DNA of 64,000 nt, taken from positions 62,001 to 126,000 of the forward strand of contig JADZFR010000037.1 of the NCBI GenBank assembly GCA_020849795.1, written 5' to 3'. The notes beneath the pieces are model-generated. The model ran no database searches, had not been told where the DNA came from, and worked only from the letters and a program-made list of their open reading frames with translations. Of the stretch, positions 40,166 through 48,863 are shown piece after piece (position 1 is the first letter of the stretch; every line of letters starts with the position of its first letter). The translations under genes and the position numbers were made by a program. Source of the stretch: Planctomycetota bacterium. Its GTDB lineage: Bacteria; Planctomycetota; UBA8742; UBA2392.

Positions 40166-41674
40166 ATGAAAATGCAAACAAACACCCTCGCCAACCCCGC
40201 CGAAAAACTCCTGTTCGAAGTCTCCGCACCCGGCCGTCGCTGCCTGCGTTTGCCGGCGCTGGATGTGCCGAAGGTGGACATCAAGCAGGCGTTAAAGGGC
40301 GCGAAGCTGCGCGCCAAGCCCGCGGTACTGCCCGAAGTCGGCGAGCTTGACCTCGTGCGCCACTTCAAAAACCTGGCGCAGATGAACTTCAGCGTGGACC
40401 GCAACTTCTACCCGCTGGGCTCATGCACGATGAAGTACAACCCCAAGATCAATGTGACGCTGCTCAGCCTGCCGGGCTTTACCAAGGCCCACCCGCACCT
40501 GCCGGAGGCCGACCTGCAGGGTCACATCGAACTCATGGCCACGCTTGAAACCTGGCTGCGCGAAATCAGCGGCCTGGATGCGGTCACGCTGCAACCCGCC
40601 GCCGGCGCGCAGGGCGAGATGACCGGCCTGATGGTGATCAAGGCCTACCTTGAGTCCAAGGGCGAGGCCAGGACGCGCACGAAGGTAATCATCCCCGACA
40701 GTGCCCACGGCACGAACCCGGCAACGGCGGCACTTGCCGGCTTCAGCACCGTCACGCTCAAAAGCAAACCAGACGGCAGCGTTGACCTTGTGGCACTCAA
40801 GGCCGCGGTCGGTCCCGACACAGCCGCCATGATGATTACGAACCCGAGCACGCTCGGTGTGATTGAGCCCAACATGGTCGAGATCGCGAAGATCCTGCAT
40901 GCCGGGGGCGCCCAGCTTTACATGGACGGCGCGAACATGAACGCGATCCAGGGCGTTGTGCGCCCGGGCGACTTCGGCGTAGACGTCATGCACTTCAACC
41001 TTCACAAGACCTACTCGGTGCCGCACGGCAGCGGCGGCCCGGGCGCCGGCCCGATTGCCGTGCGCAAACACCTTGAGCCGTTTCTGCCGTTCCCGCGCCC
41101 GGTAAAGACCGACAGCGGCTACACGCTCAGCAACCCGAACCCCAAGCAGACCATCGGCAAGGTGCGCAGCTTCTTCGGAAACTACGGCGCGCTGGTGATG
41201 GCGTACATCTACATGAGCCAGCTCGGGCGCGAGGGTGTGCGCCGCAACGGCGAAAACGCGACGCTGAACGCGAATTATCTGCGCGCGCGGCTGCGCGGCG
41301 TGTATCACATCCATAACGACAAGACCTGCGCACACGAGGTCGTGTTCACCGACAAGAAGCAGCACGAAGAAAACGACATCAGCGCACTCGACATTGCCAA
41401 GCGCATGATCGACTACGGCATCCACCCGATGACAATCTATTTCCCGCAGCCCAACGTGGTCGGCGGCCACGGCGCGATGATGGTCGAGCCCACAGAATCT
41501 GAAAGCAAAGAGACCCTCGACTACTTCGTGGACGTGATGAAGAAGATCGCGCAAGAGTGCAAAGACAGTCCTGACCTCGTCCACAGCGCTCCGCACACCA
41601 TGCCGGTGGCGCGCGTCGACGAAAAGTCAGCCACAACGAACCCGCAACTCTACTGCGCCATTTGCATCGCGTAG
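40166..41674 (+). CDS. gcvPB: Glycine dehydrogenase (decarboxylating) subunit 2
   Basis: 502 residues, the PLP-binding half of the P-protein. The Schiff-base lysine is Lys281 in FNLHKTYSVPHGSGGPGAGP; other family marks are FYPLGSCTMKYNPK, PAAGAQGEMTGL, DSAHGTNPATAALAGF and YMDGANMNA. The ATG at 40166 has AGGAA upstream; a second ATG two codons later is possible. The gene begins 9 bp after the right arm of the S23 element, so the element lies inside the reading order of an otherwise continuous operon. Confidence 0.96.
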   Translation: MKMQTNTLANPAEKLLFEVSAPGRRCLRLPALDVPKVDIKQALKGAKLRAKPAVLPEVGELDLVRHFKNLAQMNFSVDRNFYPLGSCTMKYNPKINVTLLSLPGFTKAHPHLPEADLQGHIELMATLETWLREISGLDAVTLQPAAGAQGEMTGLMVIKAYLESKGEARTRTKVIIPDSAHGTNPATAALAGFSTVTLKSKPDGSVDLVALKAAVGPDTAAMMITNPSTLGVIEPNMVEIAKILHAGGAQLYMDGANMNAIQGVVRPGDFGVDVMHFNLHKTYSVPHGSGGPGAGPIAVRKHLEPFLPFPRPVKTDSGYTLSNPNPKQTIGKVRSFFGNYGALVMAYIYMSQLGREGVRRNGENATLNANYLRARLRGVYHIHNDKTCAHEVVFTDKKQHEENDISALDIAKRMIDYGIHPMTIYFPQPNVVGGHGAMMVEPTESESKETLDYFVDVMKKIAQECKDSPDLVHSAPHTMPVARVDEKSATTNPQLYCAICIA

Positions 41675-41692
41675 GAGTCATCGGAACAAGAG

Positions 41693-41712
41693 CCCCGAGC
41701 GCAAGCGACGGG
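41693..41712 (+). repeat. Short hairpin with GNRA-type loop
   Basis: CCCCG ... CGGG outer stem, then GC-GCAA-GC with a GNRA tetraloop, lying between gcvPB and the aminotransferase gene. The word CGAGCGCAAGCGACGGG is one I associate with interspersed repeats in planctomycete genomes; I see only one copy in this window. Confidence 0.45.
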
Positions 41713-41757
41713 AACGTGGTCGTCGAATGTTGACCCGTCCAAGCCCCAGGAGACACC

Positions 41758-42939
41758 ATGGATATTCGGCCCTCCACGCGCGTTTCTTCGATCGGCGTCT
41801 ACGCCTTTGCCGCAGTGGACGCAAAGGTCGCAGACCTCAAGGCCCAGGGCATCACGCCCATCGACTTCGGTGTCGGCGACTACCAGGACCCGACACCGCC
41901 GCTCATTCGCAAAGCCTGCAAGAAAGCCGTCGATGAACATGCGACAGACGGCTACCCCAGCTACATCGGCGCGCAAAGCTACCGAGAAGCCGTCGCCGCG
42001 TGGCTGCGCAAACGCTTTGCCGTGACCGTTGACCCACGCACGCAAGTCACAAGCACCATCGGCAGCAAGGAGGGCATCTTCAACTTTGCCGAGGGCTTCG
42101 TGAACCCCGGCGACTACGTGATCTGCCCCAGCCCCGGCTATCCGCCCTACAAGCGCGGCACATTGTTTGCCGAGGGCAAGGCATACTTCGTGGCAGTCAC
42201 GCACAAGAACAAGTGCCGCTACGACTTCAAAAAGATTCCGGCTGAAGTCGCAAGCAACACCAAAATCATGTGGGTCACCACGCCTAGCAGCCCGCTGGGC
42301 TATGTCGCGGACCTCGACTTCCTGAAAGCAGCGTACGAATTTACGCAGAAGCACGGCATCATCCTTGCCAGCGACGAGGCCTACAGCGAACTCTATTTCG
42401 GCGACGCGCCGCCCAGCGCGTTGCAGGTCGCAGGCCCCGGCTTTGACGGCGTCGTGCAGTTCCACAGCCTGAGCAAACGCAGTGTCATGACCGGCTGGCG
42501 CGTCGGCTGGGCGGCCGGCGACAAGCGCATTATTGACGTGTTCAAGAAGGTGAAAACCAACATCGACAGCGGCACGCCCAACTTTGTGCAGGACGCCGCC
42601 ATCGCGGCCCTGGCCGACGAAAAGCACGTCGAAAAGCTGCGCCGCACCGTCAAACGCAAACGCAATCTCATCTGCACCGCGCTGCGCAAAGCCGGCCTGA
42701 AGAATTGCAAGAACCCCGCCGGTCTCTATCTCTGGCAGAAGGCGCCGGACGGCATGAGCGGGGAAGACTTCGCCAAGCTGCTGATCGAGAAGTGCCACAT
42801 CGTAACAACGCCCGGCGAGTGGCTTAGTGATGAAGTGGACGGCGTGAATCCCGGCGCCGGCCACGTGCGCTTTGCCTTCGTTCCGCCCATGGCGGAAGTG
42901 AAAGACGCCGCCGAACGGATCAGCAAGCTGTCGCTGTAG
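41758..42939 (+). CDS. Class I/II PLP aminotransferase, LL-diaminopimelate aminotransferase-like
   Basis: 393 residues. Lys240 in SLSKRSVMTGWRVGW is the PLP lysine; PIDFGVGDYQDPTPPLI, DGYPSYIGAQSYREAVAAWL and GSKEGIFNFAEGFVNPGDYVI place it with DapL and related transaminases, which make LL-diaminopimelate directly from tetrahydrodipicolinate. The usual NPNNPTG segment reads TPSSPLG (residues 175-181), changing the asparagine that contacts PLP in most class I enzymes, so substrate range is uncertain. AGGAGA precedes the ATG. It follows gcvPB on the same strand after 83 bp with a hairpin between. Confidence 0.85.
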   Translation: MDIRPSTRVSSIGVYAFAAVDAKVADLKAQGITPIDFGVGDYQDPTPPLIRKACKKAVDEHATDGYPSYIGAQSYREAVAAWLRKRFAVTVDPRTQVTSTIGSKEGIFNFAEGFVNPGDYVICPSPGYPPYKRGTLFAEGKAYFVAVTHKNKCRYDFKKIPAEVASNTKIMWVTTPSSPLGYVADLDFLKAAYEFTQKHGIILASDEAYSELYFGDAPPSALQVAGPGFDGVVQFHSLSKRSVMTGWRVGWAAGDKRIIDVFKKVKTNIDSGTPNFVQDAAIAALADEKHVEKLRRTVKRKRNLICTALRKAGLKNCKNPAGLYLWQKAPDGMSGEDFAKLLIEKCHIVTTPGEWLSDEVDGVNPGAGHVRFAFVPPMAEVKDAAERISKLSL

Positions 42940-42993
42940 GGTGGTGCGGGCGTCTGACCCGCATGGGATTACTGCGGCCAACCGGTTCGTTGT

Positions 42994-42999
42994 TACAAT
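42994..42999 (+). promoter_or_regulatory. -10 element of a leaderless mcsA transcript
   Basis: TACAAT ends 6 nt before the mcsA ATG; transcription would begin at or next to the start codon. No Shine-Dalgarno sequence is present and the -35 region is weak. Confidence 0.55.
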
Positions 43000-43005
43000 G
43001 ACCGC

Positions 43006-43575
43006 ATGGACTGCCAGTGCTGCAACAAGAAGCCTGCCCGGATCCGCATCTGTGATGTGGACGAGAACGCCATTCAGGAGCAGTACAACGTCTGCCCCGA
43101 CTGCTTCGCGCTGGTCAAGCGCTACATGTTCGACATGGCCCGGCCGCTGATGGCCACCGACGACGTGATTAGCGAAGTACAGGGCCTGCTCGGCCCCGCT
43201 GACAAGGCGCTGGTCCTGCCCGAAACCGCGGGAGCTATCACCCCCCTGGCCGACTCGGTACCTGCTTGTCCTCAGTGCGGCATGACACTGTCCGAGTTCA
43301 AGGCCCGCGGCCGCTTTGGCTGCCCCCGCGACTATGAAGTCTTTGCCGAGCACCTGGACCCGTTGTTCGAGCGCATCCACGACACGCAGCCCGCGCGCCA
43401 CCAAGGCCGGCTGCCGGCCCGCGAAGGCGACAGCGAGCTGGTCACGCGCCGCCGCAAATCCGCCGACCTGAAGGCGCGCCTTGAAGCCGCAGTCGCCGAG
43501 GAAAACTATGAACTGGCGGCTCGCCTGCGCGACGAGATCAACCAGCAAGACGGCACAACCCGGGAGCAGGCTTGA
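43006..43575 (+). CDS. mcsA: McsA-like zinc/UVR-domain activator of protein arginine kinase
   Basis: 189 residues. N-terminal zinc-binding pairs CQCC (3-6) and CPDC (about 30-33), then CPQC (about 88-91) and a further Cys in FGCPRDYEVF; the C terminus has a UVR motif (SADLKARLEAAVAEENYELAARLRDEI). In Firmicutes McsA activates McsB and links it to the ClpC protease. Here it directly precedes mcsB, with the stop overlapping the mcsB TTG. ctsR and clpC, the usual neighbours, are absent from the window. Confidence 0.9.
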   Translation: MDCQCCNKKPARIRICDVDENAIQEQYNVCPDCFALVKRYMFDMARPLMATDDVISEVQGLLGPADKALVLPETAGAITPLADSVPACPQCGMTLSEFKARGRFGCPRDYEVFAEHLDPLFERIHDTQPARHQGRLPAREGDSELVTRRRKSADLKARLEAAVAEENYELAARLRDEINQQDGTTREQA

Positions 43576-44639
43576 GCGACAGCGCCTTTGAGAACTTTCC
43601 GCACCTGCTGGGCGAGTGGCTCAAGGGCGGCGGCCCCGACAGCGACATTGTCGTCAGCACACGCGTGCGCTTTGCGCGCAACATCAAGGGCTATCCTTTC
43701 ACGCTCAAGGCCACCGAGCCACAGCGCGCCGAAGTGCTGGCGCTGTGCGAAGAAGCCATCCAGAAGATCCACCTGCAGCGCAGTGTCGTCACGCTGGAGC
43801 TGGACAAGATGGCCGAGGTCAAGCGCGACGTGCTGGTCGAACGTCACCTGATCAGCCGCGAGCTGGCCGGCGGCGAGGGCCCGCGCGGCGTGACGTTCGG
43901 GCGCGGCGAGATGCTCAGCATCATGATCAACGAGGAAGACCATCTTCGCCTGCAATGGATCAAGAGCGGCTTTGACGTCGACCGCGCGTACCAGGCGCTA
44001 TGCAAGGTGGATCGCGCGCTCGAGAAAGTCGTGCCCTATGCCGTCAGCGACAACTACGGCTACCTGACCGCCTGCCCCACCAATGTCGGCACCGGCATGC
44101 GCATCAGCGTGATGGTGCACCTGCCCGCGCTCACCATGAAGGACCACGTCGACAAGGTGTTCAAAGCCGCCAAGCGCATGAACCACGCGGTCCGCGGCTT
44201 GTACGGCGAGGGCACCCGCGCGTTTGGCGACATGTACCAGATCAGCAACCAGGCAACGCTTGGCCGCAGCGAAGAGTCCATCCTCGAAAGTGTGAAGGCG
44301 ATCGTGCCGCGTATCCTGGAAACCGAGCGCCAGATGCGCGGGCAATTGTACTCAGAAGACCGCAGTTTCCTGGAAGACCGCGTGCTGCGCAGCCTGGCGC
44401 TGTTGCGCAACGCCCGCCGCCTGAACGTGCAGGAGATGATGAGCCACTTGTCGATGCTGCGGTTGGGCGTTGACCTGGGGCTGATCACCGACGTTCCAAT
44501 GCAGACCGTGAACGAGATGTTCATCCTGGGCCAGCCCAGCCACTTGCAGGAGCGCGAGGGCCGGCTGATGAACGCCACCGAGCGCGACACCACGCGCGCC
44601 GACCTGGTGCGCAGCAAGCTCGCGGCCCACAGCAACTGA
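43572..44639 (+). CDS. mcsB: Protein arginine kinase McsB
   Basis: 355 residues of the phosphagen-kinase fold. McsB phosphorylates arginines on proteins to mark them for ClpCP or to inactivate repressors. Key strings: DIVVSTRVRFARNIKGYPF (ATP-binding arginines), the catalytic loop IMINEEDHLRLQ, NYGYLTACPTNVGTGMRISVMVHLP and TLGRSEE. The TTG at 43572 lies in a TTGA overlap with mcsA and has GGAGCAGG upstream. It belongs to a two-gene unit with mcsA. The C-terminal arginine-pocket region is present in length. Confidence 0.95.
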   Translation: MSDSAFENFPHLLGEWLKGGGPDSDIVVSTRVRFARNIKGYPFTLKATEPQRAEVLALCEEAIQKIHLQRSVVTLELDKMAEVKRDVLVERHLISRELAGGEGPRGVTFGRGEMLSIMINEEDHLRLQWIKSGFDVDRAYQALCKVDRALEKVVPYAVSDNYGYLTACPTNVGTGMRISVMVHLPALTMKDHVDKVFKAAKRMNHAVRGLYGEGTRAFGDMYQISNQATLGRSEESILESVKAIVPRILETERQMRGQLYSEDRSFLEDRVLRSLALLRNARRLNVQEMMSHLSMLRLGVDLGLITDVPMQTVNEMFILGQPSHLQEREGRLMNATERDTTRADLVRSKLAAHSN

Positions 44640-44711
44640 CGCGATGCGGCGCTCGAAATTGCGGCCCCGCCCGGTTCTCTCACGGGCCGCAGTGAGTTAC
44701 AAACCTGAGCG

Positions 44712-45911
44712 ATGAGTGAAACATACACAGACCCTTCGCGCCTGTTTTCGATCCGTTTGCCCGATGGTTTCGCGCGCGACACCACGACCAAGTCGCTGGT
44801 GTTCCGCCATTCCGATGTGGACGGAACGGTTACCGTTTCGGCCATGCGGCACCGGCTTGATGCTCCCGATGTCCAGATTTTCGACGCGCTGCCCTCGCGC
44901 GACAACATGCAGAACATGGCCACCAGTTCACGCGACGGGATGCGCATCCGCTACGGCGACTACCAAGGCAACCTGAACAATGCCGCCGAGTTCTGGCGCT
45001 GGTGGACGATTCAGCGTGGGCCGATCGGCATGGTGGTCGCGTTCAATGGCGCACCAGACGCCGATGAACGCCAGGCCGAGCTCGTGGATGAGCTGGTTGC
45101 AGGCATCACGATCTGCGAACACCCGCCGCTGGGCGTGGAGGATTTCACCCAGCTTGCCACCGAGGTCTACGCGGACCTGATGAAGGTCGACAGGCCTGAG
45201 ATCACGCGGCCCCTGGAATTGCGAACCGGGCCCGCTTCGTCGCTGCGCCTGGATAACGCGTACATCACCTACCTCAACGCATGGGACGCCGACGCCCGGA
45301 CCGACGCGCGCAAGCTTCTGTCTGAGTGGCTGGAACACCTGTGGGGCGAACAGAAAGAAAAACTGGGCGCCTTCGAAGAAGTGCGCGGATTGATCTGCCC
45401 GGTCGTGCGCGCCTGGGGTTTCGGACGCGAGACCAAGGTCGAAATCCTGCGTCGCCCGCTGCTTGAGCGCGAACTGGAACTGTTCGCTGCCATCGACACC
45501 GGCCGCACGCTGCGCTTTCTCAGTCGCGCCGACGTCGACAGCTGGGAGGGCGTGAGTGAAGACGACGTGTACTTTTACGCCCGCGAGAACCTGCTGGCGC
45601 TGAGCCATGAGATGGAGCTGCAGGCTCTGGCTGGCAACGACGGCAAGCCCAAAGCCGTGATCATCGCCACGAACGACGGCCACGATGCCGCGCGCGTGGT
45701 GCTGCCGCACTTTTACGAAAAGCTTGCTGACGTGCTGGGGCCTGAGTTGCTGGCCGGCCTGCCGAACCGCGACTTCCTGATTGTCGTGGCCGCCGACGAC
45801 ACGGAGCTGGTCTCGAACATTGCAGCCCAGGTCAAGATCGACGCCGAAACGCGCCCCTACTCGATATCCGGCAAACTCTACAAGCTCACCGCCGAAGGCC
45901 TGACGCTCTAG
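44712..45911 (+). CDS. DUF1444 family protein
   Basis: 399 residues. The second half matches the YtpQ/DUF1444 pattern (RTLRFLSRADVDSWEGVSEDDVYFYARENLLAL, then DGHDAARVVLPHFYEKLADVLGPELLAGLPNRDFLIV), a family of unknown function. The first 130 residues (FSIRLPDGFARDTTTKSLVFRHSDVDGTVTVSAMRH) look like a separate beta-rich domain, so this is a two-domain version. It follows mcsB after 72 bp on the same strand, with TACAAA 8 nt before the ATG rather than a Shine-Dalgarno site. Confidence 0.78.
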   Translation: MSETYTDPSRLFSIRLPDGFARDTTTKSLVFRHSDVDGTVTVSAMRHRLDAPDVQIFDALPSRDNMQNMATSSRDGMRIRYGDYQGNLNNAAEFWRWWTIQRGPIGMVVAFNGAPDADERQAELVDELVAGITICEHPPLGVEDFTQLATEVYADLMKVDRPEITRPLELRTGPASSLRLDNAYITYLNAWDADARTDARKLLSEWLEHLWGEQKEKLGAFEEVRGLICPVVRAWGFGRETKVEILRRPLLERELELFAAIDTGRTLRFLSRADVDSWEGVSEDDVYFYARENLLALSHEMELQALAGNDGKPKAVIIATNDGHDAARVVLPHFYEKLADVLGPELLAGLPNRDFLIVVAADDTELVSNIAAQVKIDAETRPYSISGKLYKLTAEGLTL

Positions 45912-45969
45912 CCCGCGGACTGGAACGCCTGCCTGCCGCGACCTACACTGCCGCGCTTCCAGGGTGAGA

Positions 45970-47367
45970 ATGCTTCTGGCTGCTGAACATTCGGCGTTTC
46001 AACCGGCGTGGCTGCCCATGACCGTGCTGGGCGTGATCATGCTGGTCACGTACCTGTTCATTGCATTTGAGAAACTGCACAAGAGCGTCAGCGCCATCGT
46101 CGGCGCCATCGCAGCCGTCATTGCCGCCATGTCGTTCGGCTTGTTCAGCCACCACGGCTACCACGAAGTCCACGAGATCATCGGCCACGACCTGAACATC
46201 CTGGGCGTGATCATCGGTACCAGCATCCTGGTTGACACTGTGGGCGGCAGCGGCTTGTTTCATTTCATCGGGATACGGGTCGTCAAACTGACCGGCGGCG
46301 CACCCAAATTGCTGTTCTTGTTCGTTTGCCTGCTGACATTCCTGTTTGTCAGCCTGCTGACGATTGCGCCGGGAAGCCTGCTGATGGCTTCACTGGTTCT
46401 GGTGATCTGCCGGACTCTGGGCTACCACCCCAAGCCCTACCTGATCGCGGTCGCCATCATCGCCAACAGCGCGGCCCTCACCACGTTTAGCAGCGGCATT
46501 GCGACCCTCATGGTCGGCACGGCAGCACAGATTCCGTATGCGCACTTCTTCGTGGGCAGCACGCCGCTGGCCTTTGCCACCGGGGGCGTGGCCATCGTCC
46601 TGCTGATCAAGCTGTACGGAAAGAACCTGCTCGCCGACGCCGCACAGGCGGGCGACCCCGCCGACCTCAAGGCCAAGGTCGCCGGTTTTGACGAATGGGC
46701 GCTGGTCAAAGACCGCAAGATCTTCTGGCGCAGCGCAATCGTGCTGGGACTGACGGTGGTCGGATTTGCGACCGCGCAACTGATCGGCGTCGGGCTGGAC
46801 TTCATCGCCATGGCCGGCGGCATGGCAGCGCTGCTGTTCTGCGCGGGCGACCCCGAGCAGGCAATCAAGAAAGTGAAGTGGTCGGTGATCCTGTTCTTTG
46901 TCGGGTTGTTCGTGATCATCGGTGCGGTAAAGGCCACCGGCCTGCTGGAGTTGACGGCCGACACGCTGGTGGGCCTGGGCGGCGGCAGTGCGATCGTGCT
47001 GGTGCTGATCATTGGTTTGTTTGTGATGGTGACGAGCGGGTTTGTAGACAACATCCCGATCGCGGCGACGATGATCCCGATCCTTGACAAGATCGCGTTG
47101 GGCAGCCCCGAACTCGCGGCACCGCTGTTCTGGGTTCTGATCGCCGGCGCGAACCTGGGCGGCAACAGCACACCGATCGGCAGTGTCAGCAGCGTGATCG
47201 CGCTGCACGCCCTGGAGAGCGACCGCGGCGAAAAGGTCGGCTGGGGAGAGTACATGAAAGCCGGCGGGATCATCCTTGCTATGCAGACGGTGCTCGTGCT
47301 GGGGTATGTGCTGGTGATGATGCAGATGGGCTTGTTCCCCGACCTGCCAAAGTATGTGAAGGGATAA
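45970..47367 (+). CDS. NhaD/ArsB-family ion permease
   Basis: 465 residues with about 12 transmembrane helices of the ion transporter superfamily. TFSSGIATLMVGTAAQI and the matching second half SGFVDNIPIAATMIPI and AGANLGGNSTPIGSVSSVIAL are the re-entrant motifs of NhaD-type Na+/H+ antiporters. The ATG at 45970 is preferred (AGGGTGA just upstream); a GTG at 45964 is possible. The Usp gene follows after 2 bp, so the transporter is probably regulated by a nucleotide-binding partner. Confidence 0.88.
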   Translation: MLLAAEHSAFQPAWLPMTVLGVIMLVTYLFIAFEKLHKSVSAIVGAIAAVIAAMSFGLFSHHGYHEVHEIIGHDLNILGVIIGTSILVDTVGGSGLFHFIGIRVVKLTGGAPKLLFLFVCLLTFLFVSLLTIAPGSLLMASLVLVICRTLGYHPKPYLIAVAIIANSAALTTFSSGIATLMVGTAAQIPYAHFFVGSTPLAFATGGVAIVLLIKLYGKNLLADAAQAGDPADLKAKVAGFDEWALVKDRKIFWRSAIVLGLTVVGFATAQLIGVGLDFIAMAGGMAALLFCAGDPEQAIKKVKWSVILFFVGLFVIIGAVKATGLLELTADTLVGLGGGSAIVLVLIIGLFVMVTSGFVDNIPIAATMIPILDKIALGSPELAAPLFWVLIAGANLGGNSTPIGSVSSVIALHALESDRGEKVGWGEYMKAGGIILAMQTVLVLGYVLVMMQMGLFPDLPKYVKG

Positions 47368-47369
47368 CG

Positions 47370-48302
47370 ATGGGTAACACGCCGCTGGATGACGACCTGC
47401 ACGAGACGATGGCGCGCTTTTCGGCGGCGGCGCACGCCAAGCCCATTGCGCTGCCCGAACTTTTGCCGCCCGGCAGGGTGCTCGTGGCGATTGACCGCAG
47501 CAACCAGGACAGCGCGACACTGGCAATCGCCAACGAAGTCTGCCGGCGCCTGAACGCATCCGCGGTGCTGACCGTGGCAGCACCGGGCTTGGACACAGAG
47601 ACACGCCGAGCATACCTGGCAGAGGCCCAGGGCAAACTTGATGTGGCAAGCGAAGTTGCGCCCGCCCTGCAAGACCCCGACCCGGCCAACTGCATACTTG
47701 CCGCCAAGCAGGCTGCGGGGGCCAAGTTCATCGTCATGGATGCGCCCTACCTTGAAGACATCGGCCGCCTTGGCCGCGACTCGGTCGGCAGCACCGCCGA
47801 GCGTGTTCTGGCCCGCGCCAGCGTACCGGTGCTGTTCGTGCGCGAGCCGCGGGACAACCTGGCCGCATGCCTGGGCAAGCCGCTGGTAAAATTGCATTTC
47901 ACTGAATCCGACGCGCCGCGCGCCATTGCCGAGGCCTTTCGCATCGGCGGCAAGGGCCGGTTTCGCGTGCTGTTCGTGATCGACGCCGCAGCGATCCATG
48001 AAGCCGTGGCCATCCTGCGCACTGAGGTTGCGCTTGAGCGCCTGACCGACACGGCGCTGCTGCATGACGCGCAAGTGGCTGCGGGCAGCCTTGTCGCGAC
48101 GGCGCAGCGCTATGCCAAAAACCACGGGCTGGACCTTACAGTGGACTTCAAACTGGGCAGCGAGCCCGACGTGTCGGCCCGTGAAGCCAATGACGGCGGG
48201 CACCTGCTGGTTCTGCCCTGCCCGCGCGACCGTAACACGGCGGCCTATTCGCGGGCACTGACGGTACTGCGCCTGTCCACGATGCCCGTGCTGATGGTGT
48301 AG
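47370..48302 (+). CDS. Tandem universal stress protein (UspA) domains
   Basis: 310 residues, two Usp-like halves (about 30-155 and 165-310). The first half has VLVAIDRSNQDSATLAIANEV and the C-terminal GSTAERVLARASVPVLFVREP, the ATP-site pattern G-S-x-x-x-x-V-L-x-x-x-x-x-P-V. The second half is more divergent (VKLHFTESDAPRAIAEAF...LRLSTMPVLMV). Together with the transporter encoded just upstream it could sense ATP or energy state and adjust ion flux; known for some transporter-Usp pairs, inferred here. GGATAACG near the start provides little Shine-Dalgarno, consistent with coupling. Confidence 0.82.
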   Translation: MGNTPLDDDLHETMARFSAAAHAKPIALPELLPPGRVLVAIDRSNQDSATLAIANEVCRRLNASAVLTVAAPGLDTETRRAYLAEAQGKLDVASEVAPALQDPDPANCILAAKQAAGAKFIVMDAPYLEDIGRLGRDSVGSTAERVLARASVPVLFVREPRDNLAACLGKPLVKLHFTESDAPRAIAEAFRIGGKGRFRVLFVIDAAAIHEAVAILRTEVALERLTDTALLHDAQVAAGSLVATAQRYAKNHGLDLTVDFKLGSEPDVSAREANDGGHLLVLPCPRDRNTAAYSRALTVLRLSTMPVLMV

Positions 48303-48352
48303 GCGGGCGATTCTGTACGAAATGGGTCAACGTAGACCTAGTTTGTCCTATT

Positions 48353-48394
48353 TATAATCCCGTTATCCATGTAGCGATTTCATGCATGCGTGAA
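48353..48394 (+). promoter_or_regulatory. Promoter -10 and palindromic operator of the MarR gene
   Basis: TATAAT at 48353-48358 and, just downstream, the 16-bp palindrome TTCATGCATGCGTGAA (48379-48394, one mismatched pair), a typical size and position for a MarR-family autorepressor site. Confidence 0.6.
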
Positions 48395-48407
48395 GTATGC
48401 TTGCAGC

Positions 48408-48863
48408 ATGGACGTCAAGACCGCTATCGCCTACGTGCGCGAGTTTCTCGCGTTGTACTGGGCCAACGAACACGCTCATGAGGCCTGGTCGCGCCAACTT
48501 GAAGCCGAGCATGGCCTCACCGCGAAACAGTACGCGCTGCTGCGCGCCATTGAACGCAGCGCCGACATCACCACGACTTCGCTGACTGAATTGCTGGGCA
48601 AGGCGCAGCCCGCGATCACGCAGATGCTGAACCGCCTCGAGAACAACGGCTTCATCACCCGCGAAATCAACGCCCAGGACAAGCGCAAACGCGAACTCAA
48701 GCTCACGCGCAAATCCCAGAAGGTGCTTGAGGCTGTGCAGCCGATCGGCCCAACACGCGTGGCACTTGCACTTGAGCACGCCAACGAGCGCGAAGCCGGC
48801 CAGGTGGTCAAGGCCATGGAAACGCTGAACGAGTGGATGACCACGCGCAAGGTCGGCGTCTAG
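48408..48863 (+). CDS. MarR-family transcriptional regulator
   Basis: 151 residues with a winged-helix DNA-binding core: YALLRAIERSADITTTSLTELLGKAQPAITQMLNRLENNGFITREINAQDKRKRELKLT, in which the recognition helix is followed by the wing DKRKRELKLT, and dimerisation helices at both ends. The ATG at 48408 is chosen: TATGCT ends 6 nt upstream, and the alternative GTG at 48390 would fall within the palindrome. The stop overlaps the convergent dihydroorotase gene's stop within one CTAG. Its ligand and regulon are unknown; self-repression is likely. Confidence 0.88.
   Translation: MDVKTAIAYVREFLALYWANEHAHEAWSRQLEAEHGLTAKQYALLRAIERSADITTTSLTELLGKAQPAITQMLNRLENNGFITREINAQDKRKRELKLTRKSQKVLEAVQPIGPTRVALALEHANEREAGQVVKAMETLNEWMTTRKVGV

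Noticed and set aside
37690..41757. CRISPR-like repeats in the gcv gaps
   Set aside because: The repeated words are short, adjacent and inverted with no regular unique spacers, and there are no cas genes.
46437..48203. 588-codon minus-strand reading frame
   Set aside because: Covers the NhaD-like and Usp genes on the other strand and resembles no protein.
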